Origin: an uncultured Alphaproteobacteria bacterium
GTDB lineage: Bacteria; Pseudomonadota; Alphaproteobacteria; Caulobacterales; Caulobacteraceae
Assembly: GCA_903933475.1 (NCBI GenBank)
Contig: CAIZKE010000077.1
Coordinates: 1 to 18,845, forward strand
Direction of reading: 5' to 3'
Length of the DNA: 18,845 nt
Shown in pieces: positions 6,515-13,389 of this stretch; position 1 is the stretch's first letter, and every line of letters starts with the position of its first letter. A program made the translations under genes and the position numbers. The notes beneath the pieces are model-generated. The model searched no databases. It was given only the letters and a program-made list of their open reading frames with translations, and had not been told where the DNA came from.

Positions 6515-8017
6515 ATGGACACAAGAATCCGAAGGGAAGTGGAGGACGAGCCGCAACAGGGGCGGTGGCAGGCCTACGGACTGGCGGTGGCGGGGGTCGC
6601 GCTGGTCTTTCTGGTCCGGATGTTCCTGTTCCCAGGCCCGGTCCACGGCCTGGACCTGATACTTCTCGCGCCGGCGCTCGTGGCGGCCGCCCTGCCCGGG
6701 CGCGCAGGTCCGGTCATCCTCGCCGCGGCACTCGGCCTCGCCGGATACCTCGTGCTCTCGGTGGCCGGGTTCGACATGCGCCCGACGGAGGTCAGCCAGC
6801 TCGTCCTCTATGTCGCAACCTCGGCGGCGGTGGCCGGGGCCGCCTGGCGGCTTCGCCGGATGTCCCTTGAGGCCCGGACCCTGATCGCCATTTCCAAGCA
6901 GCGGCAGGATCACCTGCAGTCCATCCTCGACACCGTCCCCGAGGGCATGATCGTGATCGACGAGGTTGGGACCATTCGTTCCTTCAGCGCGGCGGCGGCG
7001 CGTCTGTTCGGGTGGTCATCCAGCGAGGTGATCGGCCAGAATGTGCGCATCCTGATGCCAGCGCCCTATCGCGGCGACCACGACGGCTATCTTGGCCGCT
7101 ACCTCCAGACCGGAGAACGCCGGATCATCGGAATTGGCCGCGTCGCCGTCGGCATCCGCAAGGATGGCTCGACCTTCCCCATCGAACTGGCCATCGGGGA
7201 GATGCGGTCCGGCCGTAATCGCTTCTTCACCGGTTTCATCCGGGACCTGACCGAGCCCAAGGCGACCGAGCGGCGGCTGCAGGACATGCAGGCCGAACTC
7301 ATCCACGTGTCGCGCCTGACCTCCATGGGCGAAATGGCCTCGGCCCTCGCCCACGAGCTCAACCAGCCCCTGTCGGCCATCGCCAGCTACATGAAGGGAT
7401 CGGTCAGGCTACTCGATTCCGCGACCCCGGACCTGGACCGGGTCCGCACCGCCCTGTCCGCGGCGGGCGACCAGGCCCTCCGCGCCGGAGACATCATCCG
7501 CCGGCTGCGCAGCTTCGTTGGAAAGGGCGAGGCGGCCATGCGCATCGAGCCCCTTCCCAAACTGATCGAGGAGGCCGGGGCCCTGGCCATGATGGGTGCC
7601 CGGGACACAGGTGTCCGTCTGGAGTTCAGGCTCTCCCCGAGTGCCTCCCTGATCCTCGCGGACAAGGTGCAGATCCAACAGGTCGTCCTCAACCTGATGC
7701 GCAATGCGCTGGAGGCCATGAGTGAGAGTCGGGCCGGGAGCCTCACGGTCGAGGCCTCAGCGATCCCGGGCGGATGGGTCGAGGTGCGCATCTCCGATAC
7801 CGGGCCGGGCCTGGCACCGGAGGTCCTGGACCGGCTCTTCCAGCCCTTCGTCACCACCAAGGTGGAGGGAATGGGAGTGGGCCTGTCCATCTGCCGGACC
7901 ATCATCGAGGCCCATGGCGGCGAGATCAGCGCCTTCAACCGACCGGAAGGTGGCGCGGTGTTCCGTTTCACGCTACGCAATGGCTTACTCCCACTCCCGG
8001 ACGAGGCCGACGCATGA
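6515..8017 (+). CDS. fixL: Oxygen-sensing heme-PAS histidine kinase FixL
   Basis: The 500-residue membrane kinase phosphorylates FixJ when its heme loses oxygen. About four membrane segments lie within residues 19-110. The PAS domain (about 133-245) is very like rhizobial FixL: GMIVIDEVGTI, RLFGW, IGQNVRILMP, then HDGYLGRYL with the proximal heme ligand His189, and IIGIGR with Arg209 matching the oxygen-regulating arginine. The kinase follows: MGEMASALAHELNQPLSAI with phosphoacceptor His280, the N-box around Asn397 (MRNALEAM), DTGPG (428-432) and GMGVGLSI (452-459). I chose the ATG at 6515 (weak AGGA upstream) because the N-terminal extension from 6431 is GC-rich non-family sequence. The stop overlaps fixJ by ATGA. 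Confidence 0.93.
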   Translation: MDTRIRREVEDEPQQGRWQAYGLAVAGVALVFLVRMFLFPGPVHGLDLILLAPALVAAALPGRAGPVILAAALGLAGYLVLSVAGFDMRPTEVSQLVLYVATSAAVAGAAWRLRRMSLEARTLIAISKQRQDHLQSILDTVPEGMIVIDEVGTIRSFSAAAARLFGWSSSEVIGQNVRILMPAPYRGDHDGYLGRYLQTGERRIIGIGRVAVGIRKDGSTFPIELAIGEMRSGRNRFFTGFIRDLTEPKATERRLQDMQAELIHVSRLTSMGEMASALAHELNQPLSAIASYMKGSVRLLDSATPDLDRVRTALSAAGDQALRAGDIIRRLRSFVGKGEAAMRIEPLPKLIEEAGALAMMGARDTGVRLEFRLSPSASLILADKVQIQQVVLNLMRNALEAMSESRAGSLTVEASAIPGGWVEVRISDTGPGLAPEVLDRLFQPFVTTKVEGMGVGLSICRTIIEAHGGEISAFNRPEGGAVFRFTLRNGLLPLPDEADA

Positions 8018-8622
8018 GCTCGCCCCCTTCCCTGGTCCATGTGATTGATGATGACGACGCCGTAAGGTCGTCTCTCGCCTTCCTGCTCGAGTCCGCCGGG
8101 CTTTCCTGCCGGACCTGGGAGTCAGCCCTTACCTTCCTCGAAGCTGGCGACCGCGAGGCCGGCGACTGCATCGTCACCGACGTGCGCATGCCTGGCATGA
8201 CGGGCCTGCAGATGGTCGCCGAACTCCAGGCTCGCGGGAGGCCGACACCAGTGATCGTCATCACCGGCCATGGCGACGTGCCCATGGCGGTCGAGGCCCT
8301 GAAGCGGGGGGTCTCCGACTTCCTGGAAAAGCCCTTCGATGACGAAGTCCTGTTGGCGGCGATACAGGAGGTCATCCTCAAGGCGTCAGGCCAGGCCGAG
8401 CCCAGGCGCGGCCAGGAGTTCTCGGCCATGCTCACCTCGCTGTCGGGCCGGGAGACCGAGGTCCTGAAGGGCGTCGTCGAGGGCAAGGCCAACAAGGTGA
8501 TCGCCCGGGACCTCGGCATCAGCCCGCGGACCGTGGAGGTCTATCGTGCGAATGTCATGACCAAGACGGGCGCCCGGAGCCTTTCCGAGCTTGTCCGCAT
8601 GTCCATCCTCGCCGGATTTTGA
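8014..8622 (+). CDS. fixJ: Response regulator FixJ
   Basis: The 202-residue regulator has a receiver domain (about 7-122) with the acidic pocket IDDDDAV, phosphoacceptor Asp56 in IVTDVRMPGM, Thr84 in VITGHGDV and Lys106 in EKPFDD. A LuxR/FixJ helix-turn-helix follows (about 142-198) with LSGRETEVLKGVVEGKANK and the recognition region SPRTVEVYRANVM. It is activated by FixL and is expected to switch on fixK. Its ATG overlaps the fixL stop (ATGA), so the pair is translationally coupled and made together. A longer reading from 7774 exists but is the fixL region read in another frame. Confidence 0.93.
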   Translation: MSSPPSLVHVIDDDDAVRSSLAFLLESAGLSCRTWESALTFLEAGDREAGDCIVTDVRMPGMTGLQMVAELQARGRPTPVIVITGHGDVPMAVEALKRGVSDFLEKPFDDEVLLAAIQEVILKASGQAEPRRGQEFSAMLTSLSGRETEVLKGVVEGKANKVIARDLGISPRTVEVYRANVMTKTGARSLSELVRMSILAGF

Positions 8623-8626
8623 AAGC

Positions 8627-8640
8627 TTGCGCTGGATCAA
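8627..8640 (+). promoter_or_regulatory. FixK-type box upstream of the FixT-like receiver gene
   Basis: TTGCGCTGGATCAA (TTGCG-N4-ATCAA) begins four bases after the fixJ stop. Its centre at 8633.5 predicts a transcript start near 8675 by -41.5 geometry, 23 bases before the receiver ATG at 8698. This arrangement supports that ATG over the upstream GTG at 8653. Confidence 0.7.
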
Positions 8641-8697
8641 GGCCGGACTCGGGTGGCGGGAGCACCCTGCCGGCTGTTCAGAGTCCCCGGGTCCACC

Positions 8698-9087
8698 ATG
8701 TCGCCAGTCTCCGTCGAGCCCCCGACGCTCATCCTCGTGGACGATGATGACGCCCTCAGGAGCGCACTGAGGTTCGCCCTGGAACTCGATGGCTACCGGG
8801 TCCAGGCCTATCCCAACGGGGAGGACCTGCTTGGGGCCAAACTCCCCGCCCGAAACGCCTGCCTGGTGCTGGATGAAAACCTGCCCGGGATGGGCGGGCT
8901 GGAGACCCTCAGCCTCCTCAGAAGCCGCGCGGTCCGTCTTCCCGCCTTCCTGATCACCAGCCACCCGGGTCCCGCACTGCGCCAACGCGCAGCCCGAATG
9001 GGCGTGCCGATCATCGAAAAGCCCCTGCTGGACGATAATCTCGTGCGCAGCATCCGTTCCGCACTGGGCCAGGCAACGACCCCCTGA
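8698..9087 (+). CDS. Single-domain response regulator, FixT-like
   Basis: The 129-residue protein is a receiver domain alone: LILVDDDDALRS (11-22), phosphoacceptor Asp59 in CLVLDENLPGMGG, Ser88 in FLITSHPG, and Lys108 in IIEKPLLDD. There is no output domain. In Caulobacter, a single receiver (FixT) encoded beside fixLJ is induced through FixK and inhibits FixL; position and FixK box here match that. Caulobacter FixT is described as binding an iron-sulfur cluster through several cysteines, whereas only one cysteine (Cys55) is present here, so that input appears to be missing. I chose ATG 8698 by domain start and box geometry, although no clear Shine-Dalgarno is seen. FixT identity is an inference. 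Confidence 0.8.
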   Translation: MSPVSVEPPTLILVDDDDALRSALRFALELDGYRVQAYPNGEDLLGAKLPARNACLVLDENLPGMGGLETLSLLRSRAVRLPAFLITSHPGPALRQRAARMGVPIIEKPLLDDNLVRSIRSALGQATTP

Positions 9088-9103
9088 GGGCAGGCCAGGC
9101 GCA

Positions 9104-9132
9104 TTGCCTCGTCTCCGCCGACTGCCTATATC
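9104..9132 (+). promoter_or_regulatory. Candidate sigma-70 promoter for the LOG-family gene
   Basis: TTGCCT (9104-9109) and TATATC (9127-9132) are separated by 17 bases. They lie in the 78-base gap between the receiver gene and the LOG gene, predicting a start near 9139, about 27 bases before the ATG. The -10 is one of the few AT-rich hexamers in the area. Confidence 0.45.
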
Positions 9133-9165
9133 TTGTGACATGCCCAGCCCCGCGGACGCCTGTCC

Positions 9166-9954
9166 ATGAAGCTCCCCGGCGCATCTGAGCCCGATCCCCG
9201 CGCCCTGATCTCGCAGCCGGCCTACAGGCTCGCCGCCCTGGATCCCGATTTTCTCCTGGGCGAGAGCATGCGCGGGGTTCGCTTCCTGCTGGAGTACGAG
9301 AAGGCGGACCAGGCGCTCAAGTCGTGGGGAATCCGGTCGACCATCGTGGTCTTCGGCTCGGCCCGGGTTCGGGAAGACGACCCTGGCGACAAGGGTCGCT
9401 GGTATGCGGAAGGCAGGGAATTCGGCCGCATCGCCTCCCAGCGCGGCGGCGCGCTTGCAGGGCCCACCGGAGCCGGTCCCCGGGACAACGTCATCGCCAC
9501 CGGCGGCGGTCCGGGCCTGATGGAGGCGGCGAACCGCGGTGCCGCAGAGGCCGGAGCACCGACAATCGGCTTCAACATCTCCCTGCCCCACGAGCAGTTC
9601 CCCAACCCCTTCATCACACCGGGCCTGGCCTTCCGGTTCCACTATTTCGCCATGCGGAAGATGCACCTGGCCATGCGGGCCAACGCCCTGGTGGCCTTCC
9701 CCGGCGGCTTCGGGACCCTGGACGAATTGTTCGAGATCCTGACCCTGGTCCAGACTGGCAAGGGCCCCAGGGTGCCCATCGTCCTCTTTGACGAGGCCTA
9801 CTGGCGCAGCCTGATCCGCTTCGATGTCCTGGTGGAGCGCGGTATGATCGACCCCGCAGACCTCGACCTCATCCGCTTCGCCGACACCGCCGAGGCCGCC
9901 TGGCGGGAGGTCAGCGCCGGTGTCCTGGCCGCTGAGGGCGGAGCCCGACTGTGA
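9166..9954 (+). CDS. LOG-family (TIGR00730-type) Rossmann-fold protein
   Basis: The 262-residue protein carries the LOG signatures GGGPGLMEAANRGA (about residues 112-125) and PGGFGTLDELFE (about 182-193), which in characterised members form the active site of a phosphoribohydrolase that releases free bases such as cytokinins from nucleoside 5'-monophosphates. The N-terminal ~50 residues (DFLLGESMRGVRFLLEYEKAD) form an extension typical of the longer bacterial version. It was formerly annotated as 'lysine decarboxylase', which is misleading. The bacterial role is probably nucleotide salvage; the substrate is not evident. No strong Shine-Dalgarno is visible before the ATG. A candidate promoter is just upstream, so it looks transcribed separately from the fix genes. 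Confidence 0.85.
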   Translation: MKLPGASEPDPRALISQPAYRLAALDPDFLLGESMRGVRFLLEYEKADQALKSWGIRSTIVVFGSARVREDDPGDKGRWYAEGREFGRIASQRGGALAGPTGAGPRDNVIATGGGPGLMEAANRGAAEAGAPTIGFNISLPHEQFPNPFITPGLAFRFHYFAMRKMHLAMRANALVAFPGGFGTLDELFEILTLVQTGKGPRVPIVLFDEAYWRSLIRFDVLVERGMIDPADLDLIRFADTAEAAWREVSAGVLAAEGGARL

Positions 9955-10151
9955 CTGATCCCGTACCGAAGCGCGCTCCCCTCAGGGAACTTTGGGGTTT
10001 CCTAACATCGGCCTTCTCGGGGCTTCGGGTCCTTGGACGTCGATCGGCACCCCTTCCGGAGGTCCCCATTGACAATGGCGCAGACGAACCTGTCCAGAAG
10101 GAAACCGACCTAGGGCGACCTGGGCGCTTGGGGAACACCAGCGATGGCTAA
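9951..10151 (+). CDS. Possible small protein between the LOG and methyltransferase genes
   Basis: This frame of 66 residues starts at a GTG overlapping the LOG gene stop (GTGA), with GGAG seven bases upstream, and ends at a TAA that overlaps the next ATG by eight bases. It includes a possible amphipathic helix (LRELWGFLTSAFSGLRVLG) and then a polar tail. No family is recognised. The third codon positions are mixed, like the methyltransferase that follows and unlike the rest of the window. It may be a real coupled gene, or just the 189-base spacer of an acquired segment. Otherwise nothing is seen in this spacer. Confidence 0.28.
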   Translation: MTDPVPKRAPLRELWGFLTSAFSGLRVLGRRSAPLPEVPIDNGADEPVQKETDLGRPGRLGNTSDG

Positions 10152-10716
10152 ACTGAACCTTGGATGCGGATTTGACCGTCGAGAAGGCTTCGTCAACGCC
10201 GATAGCTTCGTAGAGTGTCAGCCCGATATTCTGATGGATATCGAAGTGACCCCGTGGCCGTTTGAGGATGATGCCTTTGAGTATGTTTTGCTCAAACACG
10301 TGCTCGAACATGTGGGAGCCGACTTCTCCAGCTTTCGCTCTGTGATGCGGGAGCTCTACAGAGTCGCCGCGCCGGACGGCTTGATCGAGATTCAGGTTCC
10401 CCATTTCCGGCACGACACCTACTGGTCGGATCCCACCCACGTCAGACCCTTCACGCTTCTGACTTTCGAAATGATGTCAAAGGCTAAGAACGATGAGTGG
10501 ATCGCCCGTCGTGCCAACTACTCAATGATCGCTTACGCCCTCGGCGTGGACTTCGAGGTAGCTGAAGCGAGCCAAGTCTACGACGCTCGCTGGCTCGAGC
10601 GTGAACGCAAGGGAGAGGTCACCCGGGAAGAGCTTAGAACTTGGGCAGGCGAACGCTGGAATGTCGTCAAGGAACTTCATGTCACCCTTCGGGCGAAGAA
10701 ACCCTTCGACCGTTAG
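10144..10716 (+). CDS. Class I SAM-dependent methyltransferase, probably horizontally acquired
   Basis: The 190-residue protein begins AKLNLGCGFDRREGFVNAD, the SAM-binding motif I with the following acidic strand (Asp near residue 20), and has the post-motif LLKHVLEHV (residues ~50-58) and MRELYRVAAPDGLIEIQVPH (~75-94), typical of small methyltransferases found in surface polysaccharide and glycan clusters. The substrate is unknown. Its base composition differs sharply from its neighbours: the 60 bases from 10201 hold 32 G+C and those from 10261 hold 28, against 45 of 60 from 9481 in the LOG gene. This and its orphan position suggest transfer. A GGGGA lies upstream of the ATG. It is convergent with the TPR gene, five bases apart. 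Confidence 0.82.
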   Translation: MAKLNLGCGFDRREGFVNADSFVECQPDILMDIEVTPWPFEDDAFEYVLLKHVLEHVGADFSSFRSVMRELYRVAAPDGLIEIQVPHFRHDTYWSDPTHVRPFTLLTFEMMSKAKNDEWIARRANYSMIAYALGVDFEVAEASQVYDARWLERERKGEVTREELRTWAGERWNVVKELHVTLRAKKPFDR

Positions 10717-10721
10717 GCACT

Positions 10722-11282
10722 CTACTTCCGCGAAACGGTAAACCGGGTCAGTTCCGTGCGGGGCGCGTCCCATTCCGGGTCCAGTTCGGCAGCCTTGGTG
10801 TAGTCGAGCCAGGCGGACTTCAGGTCACCCATCCGCTCGTAGGCAAGGGCCCGGTTGAAGTGCGCCTTGGCTGGCTCGGAGACGCCCAGTTCCAGCGCCC
10901 GGTTGATGTCGACGAGCGCGGCCTCCGGGGCCTTCAGGCCGATCTTTGCCGCCCCGCGGTTCACCAGGGCCTCGCCCAGCTTGGGGTCCTGTTTAATGGC
11001 GGCATCAAAGTCGCGCAGGGCGGAGCTGAAGTCCTGCCGGCGGAGCTTGAAGACCCCCCGGTTCACCAGGGTGCCAGCCCGGTCCCGCGAATTGAGGTCC
11101 TCGGTCTCCAGGGCCTGGGTGCAGAGGGCCTCGAACCTGCGGTCCATCTCGCCGGTCATGGCCGCCTGGGAACAGGCCTCGGCGGAACCGCCGCCCAGCA
11201 CCGTGATGGCCGCCTGGCCGGGACCGGCGGATCCCATCAACAAGGCTGCACCGATCGCGGCGCAGGTCCAACGATACCGCAT
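10722..11282 (-). CDS. Exported tetratricopeptide-repeat protein
   Basis: The 186-residue protein has a signal peptide (MRYRW, hydrophobic core AAIGAALLMG, probable cleavage after GQAA) and then about three TPR units: one around RAGTLVNRGVFKLRRQDFSS, one around GEALVNRGAAKIGLKAPEAA and one around AKAHFNRALAYERMGDLKSA. Two cysteines (in EACSQ and ALCTQ) could form a disulfide in the periplasm. TPR proteins act as protein-binding scaffolds; no partner is indicated. I chose the ATG at 11282, with GGAG six bases upstream, over the TTG at 11294. It lies 25 bases after the DMT transporter gene and is likely last in that operon. Confidence 0.8.
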   Translation of the reverse strand: MRYRWTCAAIGAALLMGSAGPGQAAITVLGGGSAEACSQAAMTGEMDRRFEALCTQALETEDLNSRDRAGTLVNRGVFKLRRQDFSSALRDFDAAIKQDPKLGEALVNRGAAKIGLKAPEAALVDINRALELGVSEPAKAHFNRALAYERMGDLKSAWLDYTKAAELDPEWDAPRTELTRFTVSRK

Positions 11283-11307
11283 GCCTGGCTCCAAGGCTGA
11301 GGGCGAC

Positions 11308-12204
11308 CTAGATCCGGGAGCGCCCGATCTCCCGCCAGAGGATATAGGTGCTACTGGCCGCCACCACCATGGCCCCGATCAGGGTCAGCATCGCCGGAGT
11401 CTCCCCCCAGACCAGGAAGCCAATCAGCCCCGCCCACACAAGCTGGGTGTAGTCGAAGGGTGCCACCACGGCGACGGGGGCCCGGCGGATAGCTTCGGTC
11501 AGAAGGAGCTGCCCGGTCCCGCCGATCAGGCCAGCCGCGACCAGGAGGCCGAGAACCCCCGGGCTGGGCATGACCCATCCGAAGGGAAGACTGGCAAGGC
11601 CAACCACCGTCCCGGCGAGGGTGAAGTAGAAGACGATGGTCGGGCCGGGCTCCGTCCGGCTGATCTCCCGGATGGCGATCATGGCACCAGCGGAGCCGAC
11701 CGCCGCGGCGATGGCGAACAGGACGCCGACGCCGGCGAACTGGCGCGGATCCGGGTGGACCATGATGAGCACGCCGACGAAGCCGACGGCCACAGCCAAC
11801 CAGCGGTGGAGACTGACCGGCTCCTTCAGGACCAGGGCGGACAGGGCGACCATGAACAGGGGCGCCGAAAAGGAGATCGCCGTCGACTGGGTCAGGGGAA
11901 GGAGGCTGACGGCGGTGAACCCACAGATCATGCCGGTCAGGCCCACCGCAGACCGGGTCAGGTGGGCACCCGGCCGCCGGGTGCGAAGGACCCCGAAACC
12001 GGAAGTCCGCCAGATGTAGATCAGCACCGGAATGAAGGCGAAGGCGTTGCGGAAGAAGATGATCTCGAGGACCGGCACGCCCCGCTCGGCGCAGGCCTTC
12101 ACGATGGCGGCGAGGACCGCCATCAGGGCCATGGCGAGAACGCGAAGCAGTATCCCCAGGGCGGGGCTCTGGGCGACGGGTCGCGGGATGGAAGGCGCGG
12201 TCAC
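11308..12204 (-). CDS. DMT-superfamily (EamA) transporter
   Basis: The 298-residue inner-membrane protein has about ten hydrophobic segments in two EamA repeats. The first repeat includes ALMAVLAAIVKACAERGVPV and IIFFRNAFAFIPVL, and the second includes GAMIAIREISRTEPGPTIVF and the C-terminal YTQLVWAGLIGFLVWGE. Such proteins usually export small metabolites such as amino acids or related amines. The start is a GTG at 12204 with no clear Shine-Dalgarno, 16 bases after the aldo/keto reductase stop, so translation probably depends on the upstream gene. The substrate is unknown. Confidence 0.87.
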   Translation of the reverse strand: MTAPSIPRPVAQSPALGILLRVLAMALMAVLAAIVKACAERGVPVLEIIFFRNAFAFIPVLIYIWRTSGFGVLRTRRPGAHLTRSAVGLTGMICGFTAVSLLPLTQSTAISFSAPLFMVALSALVLKEPVSLHRWLAVAVGFVGVLIMVHPDPRQFAGVGVLFAIAAAVGSAGAMIAIREISRTEPGPTIVFYFTLAGTVVGLASLPFGWVMPSPGVLGLLVAAGLIGGTGQLLLTEAIRRAPVAVVAPFDYTQLVWAGLIGFLVWGETPAMLTLIGAMVVAASSTYILWREIGRSRI

Positions 12205-12220
12205 GGCCGGATGGCCGGCC

Positions 12221-13237
12221 TCAACCCATCGGGTAGAGGATGTCCCGGGTGACCTCGTCGATGGCCTTCAGGATCTCAGGGGAGAGCACCAGGTCGGCGG
12301 CGGCAAAGATGTCGTCCAACTGGTCTTCGCGGGTGACGCCGACGATGGTCGAGGCGACGAAGTCATGCTGCTTGGACCAGGCTGTCGCCAGGGTGACCAG
12401 GGAGATGCCCGCCTCTGCGGCGATCTGCGCGAAGCGCTCCGTGGAGGTCAGGCTCTTCTCGTTGACGAAGCGGCGCGCCATGGTCGCCTGCCGGCCGCCC
12501 AACTCCAGGTAGCGGCTGAAGCGCGCGCCGGATGGCAGGGCCCCGCCGTTGTACTTGCCCGACAGGACGCCCCCCGCCAGCGGCGAGTAGGGGATCGAGC
12601 TGACTCCCTCCTGCCGGCAGACCTGGGCCAGTTCGTCCTCGAAGCGGCGGTTGTTGAGGCTGTGGTTGTTCTGGATCGTCTCGTAGCGGGCGAAACCCTC
12701 TCGCTCTGAGGTCGACAGGGCCTTCATCAGCCCCCACGAGGTTTCGTTAGAGCAGCCCAGGACCCGAACCTTTCCCGCCCGGACCAGCTCGTCCAGGGTC
12801 TCCAGGGCGTCTTCGTAGCGGGCACCGTGGTCGGGCCAGTGGGTCTGGTAGAGGTCCACATAGTCCGTGCCCAGGCGGCGAAGGCTGTCCTCGATGGCCC
12901 GGGTGATGTTGTGGCGGTCGAGCGCCGTCATGCCAGCCCGCTGCGAGCCCTTGATCCAGCCGTGGCTGGGGCCGCAGACCTTGGTGGCCAGGATGATCTC
13001 GTCCCGGCGCTTGGTCTTCATCCAGCGACCGAAGATCTCCTCGGTCAGGCCGGCCCAGGATTCCTGCGGCGGAACCGGATAGTTCTCGGCGGTGTCGAAG
13101 AAATTGATCCCGGCCTCGAGGCTGCGGTCGAGAATGCGGTGCGAGGTCTTCTCGTCGGCCTGGGAGCCGAAGGTCATGGTCCCCATGCAGATCTTGGATA
13201 CGACGATCGGGCTGCGGCCCAGACGCTGGCTCTGCAT
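12221..13237 (-). CDS. Aldo/keto reductase, Tas-like
   Basis: The 338-residue NADPH-dependent oxidoreductase resembles E. coli Tas: it opens MQSQRLGRSPIVVSKICMGT and has the Tas-type ENYPVPP segment and GLTEEIFGRW. The catalytic tetrad is complete: Asp48 and Tyr53 in FFDTAENY, Lys86 in LATKVCGP and His133 in YQTHWPD. The C-terminal cofactor region includes VASTIVGVTREDQLDD. It should reduce an aldehyde or ketone in the cytoplasm; the substrate is unknown. The ATG at 13237 is preferred over 13255 because AGGGGA lies upstream of the former and the family begins there. It leads the minus-strand run with the DMT transporter and TPR genes, and is divergent from the aminotransferase. Confidence 0.88.
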   Translation of the reverse strand: MQSQRLGRSPIVVSKICMGTMTFGSQADEKTSHRILDRSLEAGINFFDTAENYPVPPQESWAGLTEEIFGRWMKTKRRDEIILATKVCGPSHGWIKGSQRAGMTALDRHNITRAIEDSLRRLGTDYVDLYQTHWPDHGARYEDALETLDELVRAGKVRVLGCSNETSWGLMKALSTSEREGFARYETIQNNHSLNNRRFEDELAQVCRQEGVSSIPYSPLAGGVLSGKYNGGALPSGARFSRYLELGGRQATMARRFVNEKSLTSTERFAQIAAEAGISLVTLATAWSKQHDFVASTIVGVTREDQLDDIFAAADLVLSPEILKAIDEVTRDILYPMG

Positions 13238-13389
13238 GGCGACTTCCCCTGGCATCGGCGCGGGCCTGATCGCCCATCTCTCCGGCAGACCGGCTGATAA
13301 GCGGCACTACCGGGGGTGGCAAGCCTCGCATTCGCGGGCGGAGTCGCTAAGATGGGAGTTCGGTTCCGGAACAGACGGGGGCGGAGACC

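Noticed and set aside
8386..9666. Open frame of 426 codons on the minus strand
   Set aside because: It runs antisense through fixJ, the receiver gene and the LOG gene, all with diagnostic motifs on the plus strand.
10855..12252. Open frame of 465 codons on the plus strand
   Set aside because: It is antisense to the TPR and EamA transporter genes and very rich in Gly, Asp, Arg and His, with no recognisable domain.
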